A DNA stretch of 64,000 nt from positions 372,001-436,000 of the forward strand of contig JBFMAI010000040.1 of assembly GCA_040755725.1 (NCBI GenBank), written 5' to 3'. The position numbers and the translations under genes are program-made. Shown here one piece after another: positions 26,532 through 34,633 of the stretch; positions within the stretch are counted from its first letter, which is position 1, and each line of letters starts with the position of its first letter. The notes under the pieces are model-generated. The model saw only the letters and a program-made list of their open reading frames with translations. It did not search any database and was not told the origin of the DNA. The DNA is from JBFMAI01 sp040755725. GTDB lineage: Bacteria > Planctomycetota > Phycisphaerae > UBA1845 > Fen-1342.

Positions 26532-27239
26532 ATGCCGACCCGTGCATCCGTTTTGATCGTCGAGGACGAGGTGGACCTGGCCGATCTCGTCGCCTACCAC
26601 TTGGACCGGGAGGGCTACCAATGCCGCCGCGCGACCGACGGCGATCGCGCCCTGGCCGAGGCCCATCGGCAACCTCCCGACCTCGTCATCCTGGACCGCA
26701 TGTTGCCGGGCTTGTCGGGCGACGACGTGGCCCGCCGCCTGAAACGCGACCCGCGAACCGCCACCGTGCCCATACTGATGCTAACCGCTAAAGCCGAGGA
26801 TGAAGACGAGCTGGTCGGTTTCGCCCTGGGGGCCGATGACTACATCCGCAAACCGTTCGCCATGAAGGTGCTCCTGGCCCGCGTGGAGGCCGCCCTGCGC
26901 CGCCGCGAGGCCGTAACCCGTTCCGAGGTGCTCACCGCCGGCCCGCTCGTCCTCGACCGCGCCCGACACGAGGTGACGGTCAACGGGCGACGGACCGAAC
27001 TGACGGCGACTGAGTTCCGCATCCTGGCGGCGCTGCTGACGGCCCGGGGCCGCGTCCTGACGCGCGAGCAGCTCATCGACCAAGCCCTCGGCCAGGGGGC
27101 CGCAGTCACCAACCGCGCCATGGATGTTCACATCGCCGCCCTGCGCAAAAAGCTCGGTGATGCCGCCGATTGCATTCACACTGTGCGCGGCGTGGGCTAT
27201 GCTTTCCGCGAGGTCGAGAGCGAATCCCCGTCGTCTTGA
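26532..27239 (+). CDS. phoB: Phosphate regulon response regulator PhoB
   Basis: The 235-residue protein is an OmpR/PhoB-type regulator: receiver with D55 in DLVILDRMLPG, the conserved MLTAKAEDEDE and KPF segments, and a C-terminal winged helix (LTATEFRILAALLTARGRVL, then VDVHIAALRKKLG-type residues). It activates phosphate-uptake genes when phosphorylated by PhoR. The stop overlaps the phoR start, and pst genes follow. Confidence 0.9.
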   Translation: MPTRASVLIVEDEVDLADLVAYHLDREGYQCRRATDGDRALAEAHRQPPDLVILDRMLPGLSGDDVARRLKRDPRTATVPILMLTAKAEDEDELVGFALGADDYIRKPFAMKVLLARVEAALRRREAVTRSEVLTAGPLVLDRARHEVTVNGRRTELTATEFRILAALLTARGRVLTREQLIDQALGQGAAVTNRAMDVHIAALRKKLGDAADCIHTVRGVGYAFREVESESPSS

Positions 27240-29095
27240 AGCGGGCGCCAACCCACGTGACGCGCGGCGGCCGGTCATGGAGGCTGTACCTGGCGGGGGG
27301 GGCGTTGTTGGTCGGTGCGGCGGCGGCGGCTGGCTGGCTGGGTTCCGTGGGATTGGAGCGCCTGGTCAATGGGGAGCGGTGGCGGGAACTCCGGCGGACA
27401 GCACGGCTTATCGAAGCGGCGGTGTACCACGACGGGCCTGGCCCGGCGCTGGGAGCCGCGCGAACCATGGCTCAAGCACTCGCCGTCGAGCGAGTGTACG
27501 TGGTGCTGTTCGACGCGCAGGGCCACATTGAGATCGACACCCGCGGCGAGGCCAGCGCCACCCGGCTGCTGGGGCAGGCGGAGGTGCGCCAGGCGCTGAC
27601 CCCGGGGCGGGAGTGGGGAACCGACCGCCGACCCGCGGGGCCAAATGGGGAAGACTACCTGATCGTCGCGCGGCAACTCGGCGCTGAGGGCCGATCACCG
27701 GCCGGGATACTGTGGCTGTCGTGCCCGGCCTGGACGGAGGGAGTCGGACGGGCGACGCTGGGGGCGTTGGTTCCGGCTGGCGTCGCCGCAGCGGTCGGCG
27801 CGGGGGCGTTGGGCGTGCTTCTGCACCTTCGATTTCGACGACATGTTCTCCACCACGCCGTCCAGACCCTGCGCAGCCTGGCCGTGGCTGACGCGGCGGC
27901 CCAGGCGTCCACCGGCGCGGGACCGCCGGCGGATGCGGTCGGGGCCACGGAGGGCGGGGTGCCTCCGGCTCTGGGCGCCGCCGTGCGCGGGCTTCAGCGT
28001 CGGCTGAACTCACAGACCGAACGGCTCCAACGCCAGCGCGGCCTGCTTCAGTCACTGGTCAATCAGATGGGGGAAGGCGTCGTGGTAGCGGGACCGAACG
28101 GGCGACTCGTGCTGCTGAATCCGGCGGCGGTCCGGCTGCTGAATCTGAGTGCGGCACCGCTGACCGAGTGGACCTTGCCGGGGGCGGCCGTCGAATCGGT
28201 CATACCGCACCACGCCCTGCAACGGCTGCTGCTGCGAGACGAAGAACACGCTCCAGCCGAACCGGTCCGACTCAAGGTTGATGCCGCCGCCGGCCCAATC
28301 TGGGTCCAGGCCCAGGCGTTCGACGTGCAACTGCCGGACGGCGAATCGCCCGGCCGCGCCGTCGTGTTGACCGACATCACGGACCTGGAACGGCTGCTTC
28401 AGGTGCGGACCGACTTCGTCGCCAACGCGTCGCACGAGCTGCGCACCCCGCTCTCGACGATTCGGGCGGCGGTGGAGACACTGCTAAGCATGGACCTGAC
28501 CGCCGAGGCGGCCCCCGCGCGCGGGTTCCTGGAGAAGGTGGCGCGGCAGAGTCGGCGGTTGGAGCAGCTCGTGCTCGACTTGCTGGACCTGGCGCGGCTG
28601 GAGAGTCCGGCCGAGCGCTTCGAACCGGAGTCGCTGGACGTTCGGCAGTGGCTCGCGGACGTTCACACCCGTTTCGCGGACGAGCTCGAGAACAGGTCGT
28701 TGCAGTGGCGGGGGGAGATCGTGGCGTCGGCTGTCGCCGAATGGCGGGTCAACACGCTCCTCCTGAATCTCGTCGCCGACAACCTCGTGGACAACGCGAT
28801 CAAGTTCACGCCGGCCGGCGGTCAGGTCGGGCTGCGGGTCGCCGTCGGTCCCACCGAAAGCACGGTGGAGGTGTGGGACACCGGCTGCGGGATTCCGCCG
28901 GAGGAGCAGGAGCGGGTGTTCGAGCGTTTCTACCAGGTGGAACGGTCACGCTCCGGCCCCCAGCGTGGCACGGGGTTGGGGTTGGCGATCGTGCGGCACG
29001 CGGCGGCGGCGCTGGGGGGCCGGGTGCGGCTGGAAAGCAGGGTGGGGCAGGGGACGCGGGTGACGCTGTGTGTGCCGCGCGAGCCGAAGGCGTGA
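27236..29095 (+). CDS. phoR: Phosphate regulon sensor histidine kinase PhoR
   Basis: The protein has 619 residues from TTG 27236, which overlaps the phoB stop (TTGA); GTG 27257 is an alternative. Two membrane helices (about 13-40 and 170-198) flank an extracytoplasmic domain of about 130 residues, followed by a linker, a PAS-like domain (VNQMGEGVVVAGPNGRLVLL), HisKA (ASHELRTPLSTIR) and HATPase (DNLVDNAIKF, GTGLGLAIVR). The extracytoplasmic domain is larger than in enteric PhoR, so it may sense directly rather than only through PstSCAB and PhoU. Confidence 0.87.
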   Translation: MKRAPTHVTRGGRSWRLYLAGGALLVGAAAAAGWLGSVGLERLVNGERWRELRRTARLIEAAVYHDGPGPALGAARTMAQALAVERVYVVLFDAQGHIEIDTRGEASATRLLGQAEVRQALTPGREWGTDRRPAGPNGEDYLIVARQLGAEGRSPAGILWLSCPAWTEGVGRATLGALVPAGVAAAVGAGALGVLLHLRFRRHVLHHAVQTLRSLAVADAAAQASTGAGPPADAVGATEGGVPPALGAAVRGLQRRLNSQTERLQRQRGLLQSLVNQMGEGVVVAGPNGRLVLLNPAAVRLLNLSAAPLTEWTLPGAAVESVIPHHALQRLLLRDEEHAPAEPVRLKVDAAAGPIWVQAQAFDVQLPDGESPGRAVVLTDITDLERLLQVRTDFVANASHELRTPLSTIRAAVETLLSMDLTAEAAPARGFLEKVARQSRRLEQLVLDLLDLARLESPAERFEPESLDVRQWLADVHTRFADELENRSLQWRGEIVASAVAEWRVNTLLLNLVADNLVDNAIKFTPAGGQVGLRVAVGPTESTVEVWDTGCGIPPEEQERVFERFYQVERSRSGPQRGTGLGLAIVRHAAAALGGRVRLESRVGQGTRVTLCVPREPKA

Positions 29096-29471
29096 GCCCG
29101 GGCGGCGCCGGGGCTTCACTGGTTTTTCGCGGGTCGCCGGGCGAAGACCTAACGGTTGGGCAATAGCATTGCTCCTGAGTCGGGCTGGCCCTTCTTGGGG
29201 CCCCGGCCACCCGGCGAGCCAACCGCGCCCGCGGGCGCGTTCAAGATAGAGTTTACGACGCGGACCGATGACCCAGGTTCCGGAGGGGAAATCTGGGTCG
29301 GTCTGCGTCATGGGGGGCGATATTACCCGTCGCGGGTCGGCCGAAACACATTTCTCGCTCAGTGTTAACGTGGGCCTAGCGCAAGGCTCACAAAGTGGCG
29401 GGAGACTGCTCGTGGCGGCGGCCGGTGGAGCGGCAGCCACCTGGAATCTGGACTGATTGTGGGAGAAACAC
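29096..29471. other. Intergenic region between phoR and pstS
   Basis: No gene is visible in these 376 bases. The pst promoter must lie here. A GTTAAC at about 29364 recalls PhoP-type sites but no spaced repeat was found. GACCCAG/CTGGGTC (about 29271-29300) can form a weak hairpin. Confidence 0.4.
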
Positions 29472-30338
29472 ATGGAACGACGGCAAGTGCGGCTGACGAG
29501 GTGGCTGGGTAGCGCGGTTCTTCTGCTGGGCGTGGCCGGGGCGGGGGCACAAGAAACGAAGATCGTGGTGGATGGGTCAACGACCGTGGGGCCCATTGCC
29601 AAGGCGTTCGCCGAGTACTACATGGCCGACCACAAGGATGTGCGGATTACCGTGAGTGAATCGGGCAGCGGCAACGGCGCCAAGAGCCTGATTAACAAGA
29701 CGTGCGACGTGGCCAGCATGTCCCGGTTCATGAAGGACGGCGAGTTCAAGGCCGCCGTCGAGGCCGGCGTCCAGCCCGTGGCCCACATTGTGGCCATGGA
29801 CGGCATCGCCATCATCGTCCACCCGTCAAACCCGGTTAAGAACCTGACGGTCGAGCAGGTCCGCAACGTCTACCTCGGTAAGATCACCAACTGGAAGGAA
29901 CTCGGCGGCCCGGACAAACCGTTGGTCGTCATCAGCCGCGACACCAACAGCGGCACGTACGAGTGCTTCGAAGAACTCGTCATGAACAAGGAGAAGATAG
30001 CCAAGGAGGTCGAGTACGTCGGCAGCAACGGGGCCATCCGCCAGCGGGTGCAAAGCACGCCGACCGCCATCGGCTACGTGGGCCTCGGGTTCGCCGACAA
30101 GACCGTCAAGGCCCTGTCCGTCAACGGGATTCAGCCCAGCCGGGCTACGGTGGCGTCAGGCATCTATCCCGTCGCCCGCCCGCTGTACTTGTTCACCAAC
30201 GGCTATCCGAAGCTTGGCAGCCCCCTGCACGCCTTCGTCACGATTCACTTGACCCCCAAGGGCGAGGAGATCGTCCAGTCCATCGGGTTCATTCCGCTGA
30301 CCGTCTACTCGGCGAACGCAGGCCAGACCGAGGAGTAG
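29472..30338 (+). CDS. pstS: Phosphate ABC transporter substrate-binding protein PstS
   Basis: The protein has 288 residues with GGGAGAA before the ATG. A signal peptide ends at AGAGAQ. The phosphate-binding loops are recognisable: VDGSTTVGP, SESGSGNGAKSL, and RDTNSGTYECFEE. It captures phosphate outside the inner membrane and passes it to PstCA. It heads the pst gene run. Confidence 0.93.
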   Translation: MERRQVRLTRWLGSAVLLLGVAGAGAQETKIVVDGSTTVGPIAKAFAEYYMADHKDVRITVSESGSGNGAKSLINKTCDVASMSRFMKDGEFKAAVEAGVQPVAHIVAMDGIAIIVHPSNPVKNLTVEQVRNVYLGKITNWKELGGPDKPLVVISRDTNSGTYECFEELVMNKEKIAKEVEYVGSNGAIRQRVQSTPTAIGYVGLGFADKTVKALSVNGIQPSRATVASGIYPVARPLYLFTNGYPKLGSPLHAFVTIHLTPKGEEIVQSIGFIPLTVYSANAGQTEE

Positions 30339-30435
30339 CGCCACGAGCAGCCAGGTCGCGCTTCAGCCGGGGCCACGGCAAATCGCTCGGCGGCAGGGGC
30401 TCCTGCTCAGTCGCCGGGCGTCTCGTTGGCGCTGC

Positions 30436-31533
30436 GTGACGGAGCTTCTTGGGCACGGCCTGCTGCTGCTGATTACGTCCAGTTCGGCCCTGGCCGTGCT
30501 GTTCATCTTCTTCTTCATCGCCAAGGACGCGTTGCCGTTCTTCGTCACGCGCGATGCCGGCGTTCTCGACCGCCTACGGGAGTTCTTCACGACGACCGCC
30601 TGGTACCCCAGCTCCCCGTCGCCGTCGTTCGGCGCGCTGGCGATCTTCGTCGGCAGCGGGCTGGTCACCGTCGGCGCGGCGCTGGTGGCGGTGCCGCTGG
30701 GGGTCCTGGCCGCCGTCTGCCTCAGCGACGTGCTGCCGTTCGCGGTCCGGCAGTTCGTCAAGCCAGTCGTTGAGGTCCTGGCGGCGATTCCGTCGGTGGC
30801 TTACGGCTTCTTCGCGCTCGTGGTCTTCGCTCCGCTGCTGCAAGAGCACGGTGGACTGGTGCTGAGCGTGGGCTGGTGGTGTCTGGTGGGACCGGTCGCC
30901 GGTCTGGCCGTGTTCGTGCTGAGTGACGTGGTGGGCAACCGCTTGGCCACGCCGCGCCGTGGCCGTTGGCTTCGCCCGCTGCTCGGCCTCATTCTCGGCG
31001 GTCTGGCGACGGCGGGGCTGGTGTACGTTGGCGGGCGCCTGGCGGGCATCGAGGTCGGTAGCGGCACCAACGCGTTCAATGTGTCCATCATCCTGGGGAT
31101 CATGGCCTTGCCCACCGTGACGAGTGTGTCGGAGGACGCGCTCCAGGCCGTCGGCCGTGAGCTCCGCGAGGGCGCCTACGCCCTCGGCTCCACCCGGGCC
31201 GAAACGCTGGTGCGGGTCGTCATCCCGGCGGCCGGCAGCGGCATTTGTGCCGCGATTATCCTGGGGCTGATGCGGGCCATCGGCGAGACGATGGTCGTGT
31301 GGATGGCGTCGGGCAACGCGGCCCAGATTCCGAGCCCTTGGTACAACGTGCTGCAACCCGTGCGGACGCTGACGGCCACCATCGCGGGCGACATGGGCGA
31401 AGCCGATCACGTCACCGGGTCGGCCCGGTACCACGTGCTGTTTGCGATGGCCCTGGCCCTGCTGTCGATCTCGTTCGTCTGCAACCTGGTCAGCGAGCGC
31501 GTCATCGGCCGCGCCACGCTGAAGCTCCGGTAG
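30436..31533 (+). CDS. pstC: Phosphate ABC transporter permease PstC
   Basis: The protein has 365 residues from GTG 30436; the 97 bp from the pstS stop is open in frame without another good start. Six or more membrane helices are present, and the EAA-like coupling loop is REGAYALGSTRAETLVRVV. It also has the GLMRAIGETMVVWMASGN segment typical of the Pst permeases. It forms the channel with PstA. Confidence 0.9.
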   Translation: MTELLGHGLLLLITSSSALAVLFIFFFIAKDALPFFVTRDAGVLDRLREFFTTTAWYPSSPSPSFGALAIFVGSGLVTVGAALVAVPLGVLAAVCLSDVLPFAVRQFVKPVVEVLAAIPSVAYGFFALVVFAPLLQEHGGLVLSVGWWCLVGPVAGLAVFVLSDVVGNRLATPRRGRWLRPLLGLILGGLATAGLVYVGGRLAGIEVGSGTNAFNVSIILGIMALPTVTSVSEDALQAVGRELREGAYALGSTRAETLVRVVIPAAGSGICAAIILGLMRAIGETMVVWMASGNAAQIPSPWYNVLQPVRTLTATIAGDMGEADHVTGSARYHVLFAMALALLSISFVCNLVSERVIGRATLKLR

Positions 31534-31539
31534 GTGCCC

Positions 31540-32886
31540 ATGCGACTGGGCTCGCGCAAGCTGCTCGACCGCTCGTTCACCAGCCTGGGGTTGGTGTCGA
31601 TCCTGTTGGTCGCCGGCGCGCTGGTGGTTCTGCTGATGCCCATCGCCGTCCGCGGGGCCCGCGCGTTCGTGTTCCGCGGCACGATTGAGCACCGACGCCT
31701 CATGCTCGATCATTTCGGACGCGGCAATCCGCTGGAGCTGGAGGCGGAATGGTCCAAGGCCCGCGCCGCCCGCCAGCCCGTGTACGACTGGATCACCCAG
31801 TTTGAGCAGGAGTGGCGGAGCTACCCGGCGGCCAAGCGGCGCGAGTACCGGGCCGAGCTGGACGAACTGAAGGGGCACCTCCGCGTGTTGCTCGGGCCGC
31901 CGCCCGGCGGCGAGCGGCCCGTCATGGTGCGCGACCAGTACGGCCAGACGCGCTGGGACCGGGCCCAGATCAAGCTGCGGAACGTGCTACTGGTCGAGGA
32001 ATGGGATTACTCCGACCCGACGCAAATGGGGCGGCGTGTACTGCGCCCGCGGGCGACGCACTTCCAGGGGACGGCCCTGGAGCCGCTTTTTGCCTACGTC
32101 GAGACCCACATCGACGAGATGTTGCGCCCACGCTGGACGTTCTATTGGCGGTTTCTGTTCGACAACTCGCTCGACGCCCACTTCTTCGGCGGCATCTGGC
32201 CGGAGATGCTGGGCACGCTGTACCTGACGATCGGGGCGATCCTGTTCGCCGTCCCGATGGGCGTTGTCTCGGCCATCTACCTGGTCGAGTACGCAAAGGA
32301 AGGCTGGGCGATGGGGGTGCTGCGGAGCTGCATCAGCACGCTGGCCGGCGTGCCGAGCATCGTCTTCGGGCTCTTCGGCCTGGCGTTCTTCATCAACACG
32401 ATCCACGTGTCGCCGAGCAAGAGCGTGCTGGCCGGGTCGCTGACCCTGGCCGCGCTCATCCTGCCGCTGGTGATCCGGGCTTCCGAGGAGGCAATCCGGG
32501 CCGTGCCCCACGCCTACAAGGAGGCGGCCCTGAGCTGTGGGGCCAGCCGTTGGCGGACGATCATCACGGTGATCTTGCCCGCGGCCCTGCCCGGCATCCT
32601 CACCGGCGTCGTCATCAGCATGGGCCGGGCGGCCGGGGAGACCGCCCCGATCATCTTCACCGCGGCCTTCAGCGTGGGCCCCGCGCTGAAGCTGTGGGAG
32701 ACCTTCACCCAGGGCACGCCCGCACTGCCCTGGAACATCTATAGCCTCTGCACCGAGCACCAGGCCGTGGACGAAATCCGCCATGTCCAGTACGGCATGG
32801 TCTTGGCGCTGGTGCTACTGGTCCTGCTGCTCAACGGGGCCGCGATCGTCCTCCGCGCCCGGATTTCGCGCAAGCTGACAGGTTGA
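31540..32886 (+). CDS. pstA: Phosphate ABC transporter permease PstA with large N-terminal insert
   Basis: The protein has 448 residues, against roughly 280-300 for ordinary PstA. After the first membrane helix comes an insert of about 170 hydrophilic residues (rich in Arg, Glu, Trp: about 40-215), then the normal permease domain with PMGVVSAIYLVEYAKEG, an EAA loop (YKEAALSCGASRWRTI) and GRAAGETAPIIFTAAF. GTG 31534, two codons upstream, is an alternative start. The topology suggests the insert is periplasmic, where it could contact PstS. It overlaps nothing and is 3 bp from pstB. Confidence 0.9.
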   Translation: MRLGSRKLLDRSFTSLGLVSILLVAGALVVLLMPIAVRGARAFVFRGTIEHRRLMLDHFGRGNPLELEAEWSKARAARQPVYDWITQFEQEWRSYPAAKRREYRAELDELKGHLRVLLGPPPGGERPVMVRDQYGQTRWDRAQIKLRNVLLVEEWDYSDPTQMGRRVLRPRATHFQGTALEPLFAYVETHIDEMLRPRWTFYWRFLFDNSLDAHFFGGIWPEMLGTLYLTIGAILFAVPMGVVSAIYLVEYAKEGWAMGVLRSCISTLAGVPSIVFGLFGLAFFINTIHVSPSKSVLAGSLTLAALILPLVIRASEEAIRAVPHAYKEAALSCGASRWRTIITVILPAALPGILTGVVISMGRAAGETAPIIFTAAFSVGPALKLWETFTQGTPALPWNIYSLCTEHQAVDEIRHVQYGMVLALVLLVLLLNGAAIVLRARISRKLTG

Positions 32887-32889
32887 TGT

Positions 32890-33762
32890 ATGCTCATGAC
32901 GCAAATGCCCAAACCCCCAACCCGCCCGCCGCCTCCCACGGTCCCGCGAGTCACGGTCCCGGTGCGCAGTGACGCGGAACTCGCGTCCCCCGACGCCGCG
33001 GCCACGCCGCGCTGGCACGCCCGCACGGAGGACTTCTCGGTCTACTACCGCGGGGTGCCGGCCGTCCGCGGCGTCACCTTGGGCATCGGGGCCGGACAGA
33101 TCACCGCCATCATCGGCCCCAGCGGTTGCGGCAAGAGCACCTTGCTGCGGGCGATCAACCGCATGAACGACCTGATCCCCGGCTGCACGACCAGCGGTCG
33201 CCTGCTGCTGGACGATGAAGACGTGTACGGCCCCCGGATCGACGTGACCGCCCTGCGCCGGCGCGTCGGCATGGTCTTTCAGAAACCCAACCCCTTCCCC
33301 AAGTCCATCTTCGACAACGTGGCGTACGGGCCGCGGATTCACGGCGTGCGCCGCCGCGGCGACCTGGCGGACCTCGTCGAGCGCAGCCTGCGGCAGGCCG
33401 TGCTGTGGGACGAGGTGAAGGACCGGCTGACGGAGAACGCGCTGGGGCTGTCGGGCGGGCAACAGCAGCGGCTGTGCATCGCCCGGGCGCTGGCCGTCGA
33501 GCCCGAACTGCTCCTCATGGACGAGCCCACCTCCGCCCTGGACCCGATGGCAACCGACCGCATTGAGAGCCTGATGGCCGAGCTGCGCGGCGAATACACC
33601 ATCGTGATCGTCACCCACAACATGCAGCAGGCCGCGCGGGTCTCGGACCGCACGGCGTTCATGTATGTCGGCGAACTCATCGAGGTGGACGAGACGGGCC
33701 GCTTGTTCACCAACCCCCGCGAGCAGCGGACCCAGGATTACATCACGGGGCGCTTCGGCTAG
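32890..33762 (+). CDS. pstB: Phosphate ABC transporter ATP-binding protein PstB
   Basis: The protein has 290 residues. A proline-rich N-terminal extension of about 40 residues precedes the ABC domain: Walker A GPSGCGKST, Q-loop in VFQKPNPFP (a PstB hallmark), signature LSGGQQQR and Walker B LLLMDEPTSALD, with the switch His in VTHNMQQA. It hydrolyses ATP to drive phosphate import. Confidence 0.95.
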   Translation: MLMTQMPKPPTRPPPPTVPRVTVPVRSDAELASPDAAATPRWHARTEDFSVYYRGVPAVRGVTLGIGAGQITAIIGPSGCGKSTLLRAINRMNDLIPGCTTSGRLLLDDEDVYGPRIDVTALRRRVGMVFQKPNPFPKSIFDNVAYGPRIHGVRRRGDLADLVERSLRQAVLWDEVKDRLTENALGLSGGQQQRLCIARALAVEPELLLMDEPTSALDPMATDRIESLMAELRGEYTIVIVTHNMQQAARVSDRTAFMYVGELIEVDETGRLFTNPREQRTQDYITGRFG

Positions 33763-33792
33763 AATCCCGCGGCCTTTGGATCGCGTCACACC

Positions 33793-34446
33793 ATGAGCAC
33801 GCATTTCATCAATTTGCTCGACGAACTGCGGCGGCGGTCGCTGCGCATGGCCAGTCAGGTCGAGGACATGGTGGCGGAGGCCACCGACGCGGCGTTCCTC
33901 GCCGACGAGCCGCTGGCCCGGCGGGTCATCGCCCGCGACGAGGAGGTGGACGCCGCCGAGGTCGAGGTCGAGGCCGAGGTGATCCGCTTGTTGGCCCTGT
34001 ACCAACCCGTGGGCATTGACCTGCGCACGCTGTGTACAATTCTCAAGGTCAACAACGACCTGGAGCGCGTGGCCGACTGCGCGGTCAATCTGGCGGAGCG
34101 GGCCAAGCACGGCGTGCTCCAGCCCCTCGCGCAGCGGAGCCCCGAGCTCAAGCAGATGTGCGCGGTCGTGCGGCAGGCCCTGCGGCAGGCCGTGCAGGCG
34201 TACAGCTCCGGCGACGTGGACCTGGCCCGGCGCATCCGTGAGCAGGACAGCGGTATCGACGCACTCTACGCCCAGATCGTCCGGCACGTCGTGAACGTCG
34301 TGGACGCCTCGCCGGAGGACGTGGCCGGCTACCTCGATCTGCTCTCGGTGGCCAAGAACCTGGAGCGCATCGCCGACCACGCCACCAACGTCGCCGAGGA
34401 CGTCATCTTCCTGGCCACCGGCCAGATCGTGCGCCACCGGGCCTGA
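33793..34446 (+). CDS. phoU: Phosphate signalling protein PhoU
   Basis: The 217-residue protein is all helical, with two PhoU repeats, each ending in a metal-binding E/DxxxD pattern (NNDLERVADCAVN and AKNLERIADHATNVAEDV). It links the Pst transporter to PhoR and damps the Pho response when phosphate is plentiful. Last gene of the module, 30 bp after pstB. Confidence 0.95.
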   Translation: MSTHFINLLDELRRRSLRMASQVEDMVAEATDAAFLADEPLARRVIARDEEVDAAEVEVEAEVIRLLALYQPVGIDLRTLCTILKVNNDLERVADCAVNLAERAKHGVLQPLAQRSPELKQMCAVVRQALRQAVQAYSSGDVDLARRIREQDSGIDALYAQIVRHVVNVVDASPEDVAGYLDLLSVAKNLERIADHATNVAEDVIFLATGQIVRHRA

Positions 34447-34525
34447 CGCCCCCCCACGGAAGCCGCCAAGCCGACAAGACCGCCGGGTTCGCCGTACGAG
34501 TATTCAGGGCCGTGGGACGCGGGAC

Positions 34526-34600
34526 GGGAGGGGGAGCCTCCGGGCCGGCCGCGGCTCGGCAGGCCCGCAGGGTCACCGCAGGAGACAGCCCCGCCCTCCC
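34526..34600. repeat. Dispersed palindrome, family A copy 3
   Basis: GGGAGGGGGAGCCTCC to CCCGCCCTCCC, between the convergent phoU and mutL genes. The left flank (GGGCCGTGGGACGC) is the complement of the right flank of copies 2 and 5, so this copy is inverted relative to them. Confidence 0.62.
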
Positions 34601-34633
34601 CGCGGCACGATCGTGAATCCCAATCAAGGGCTC

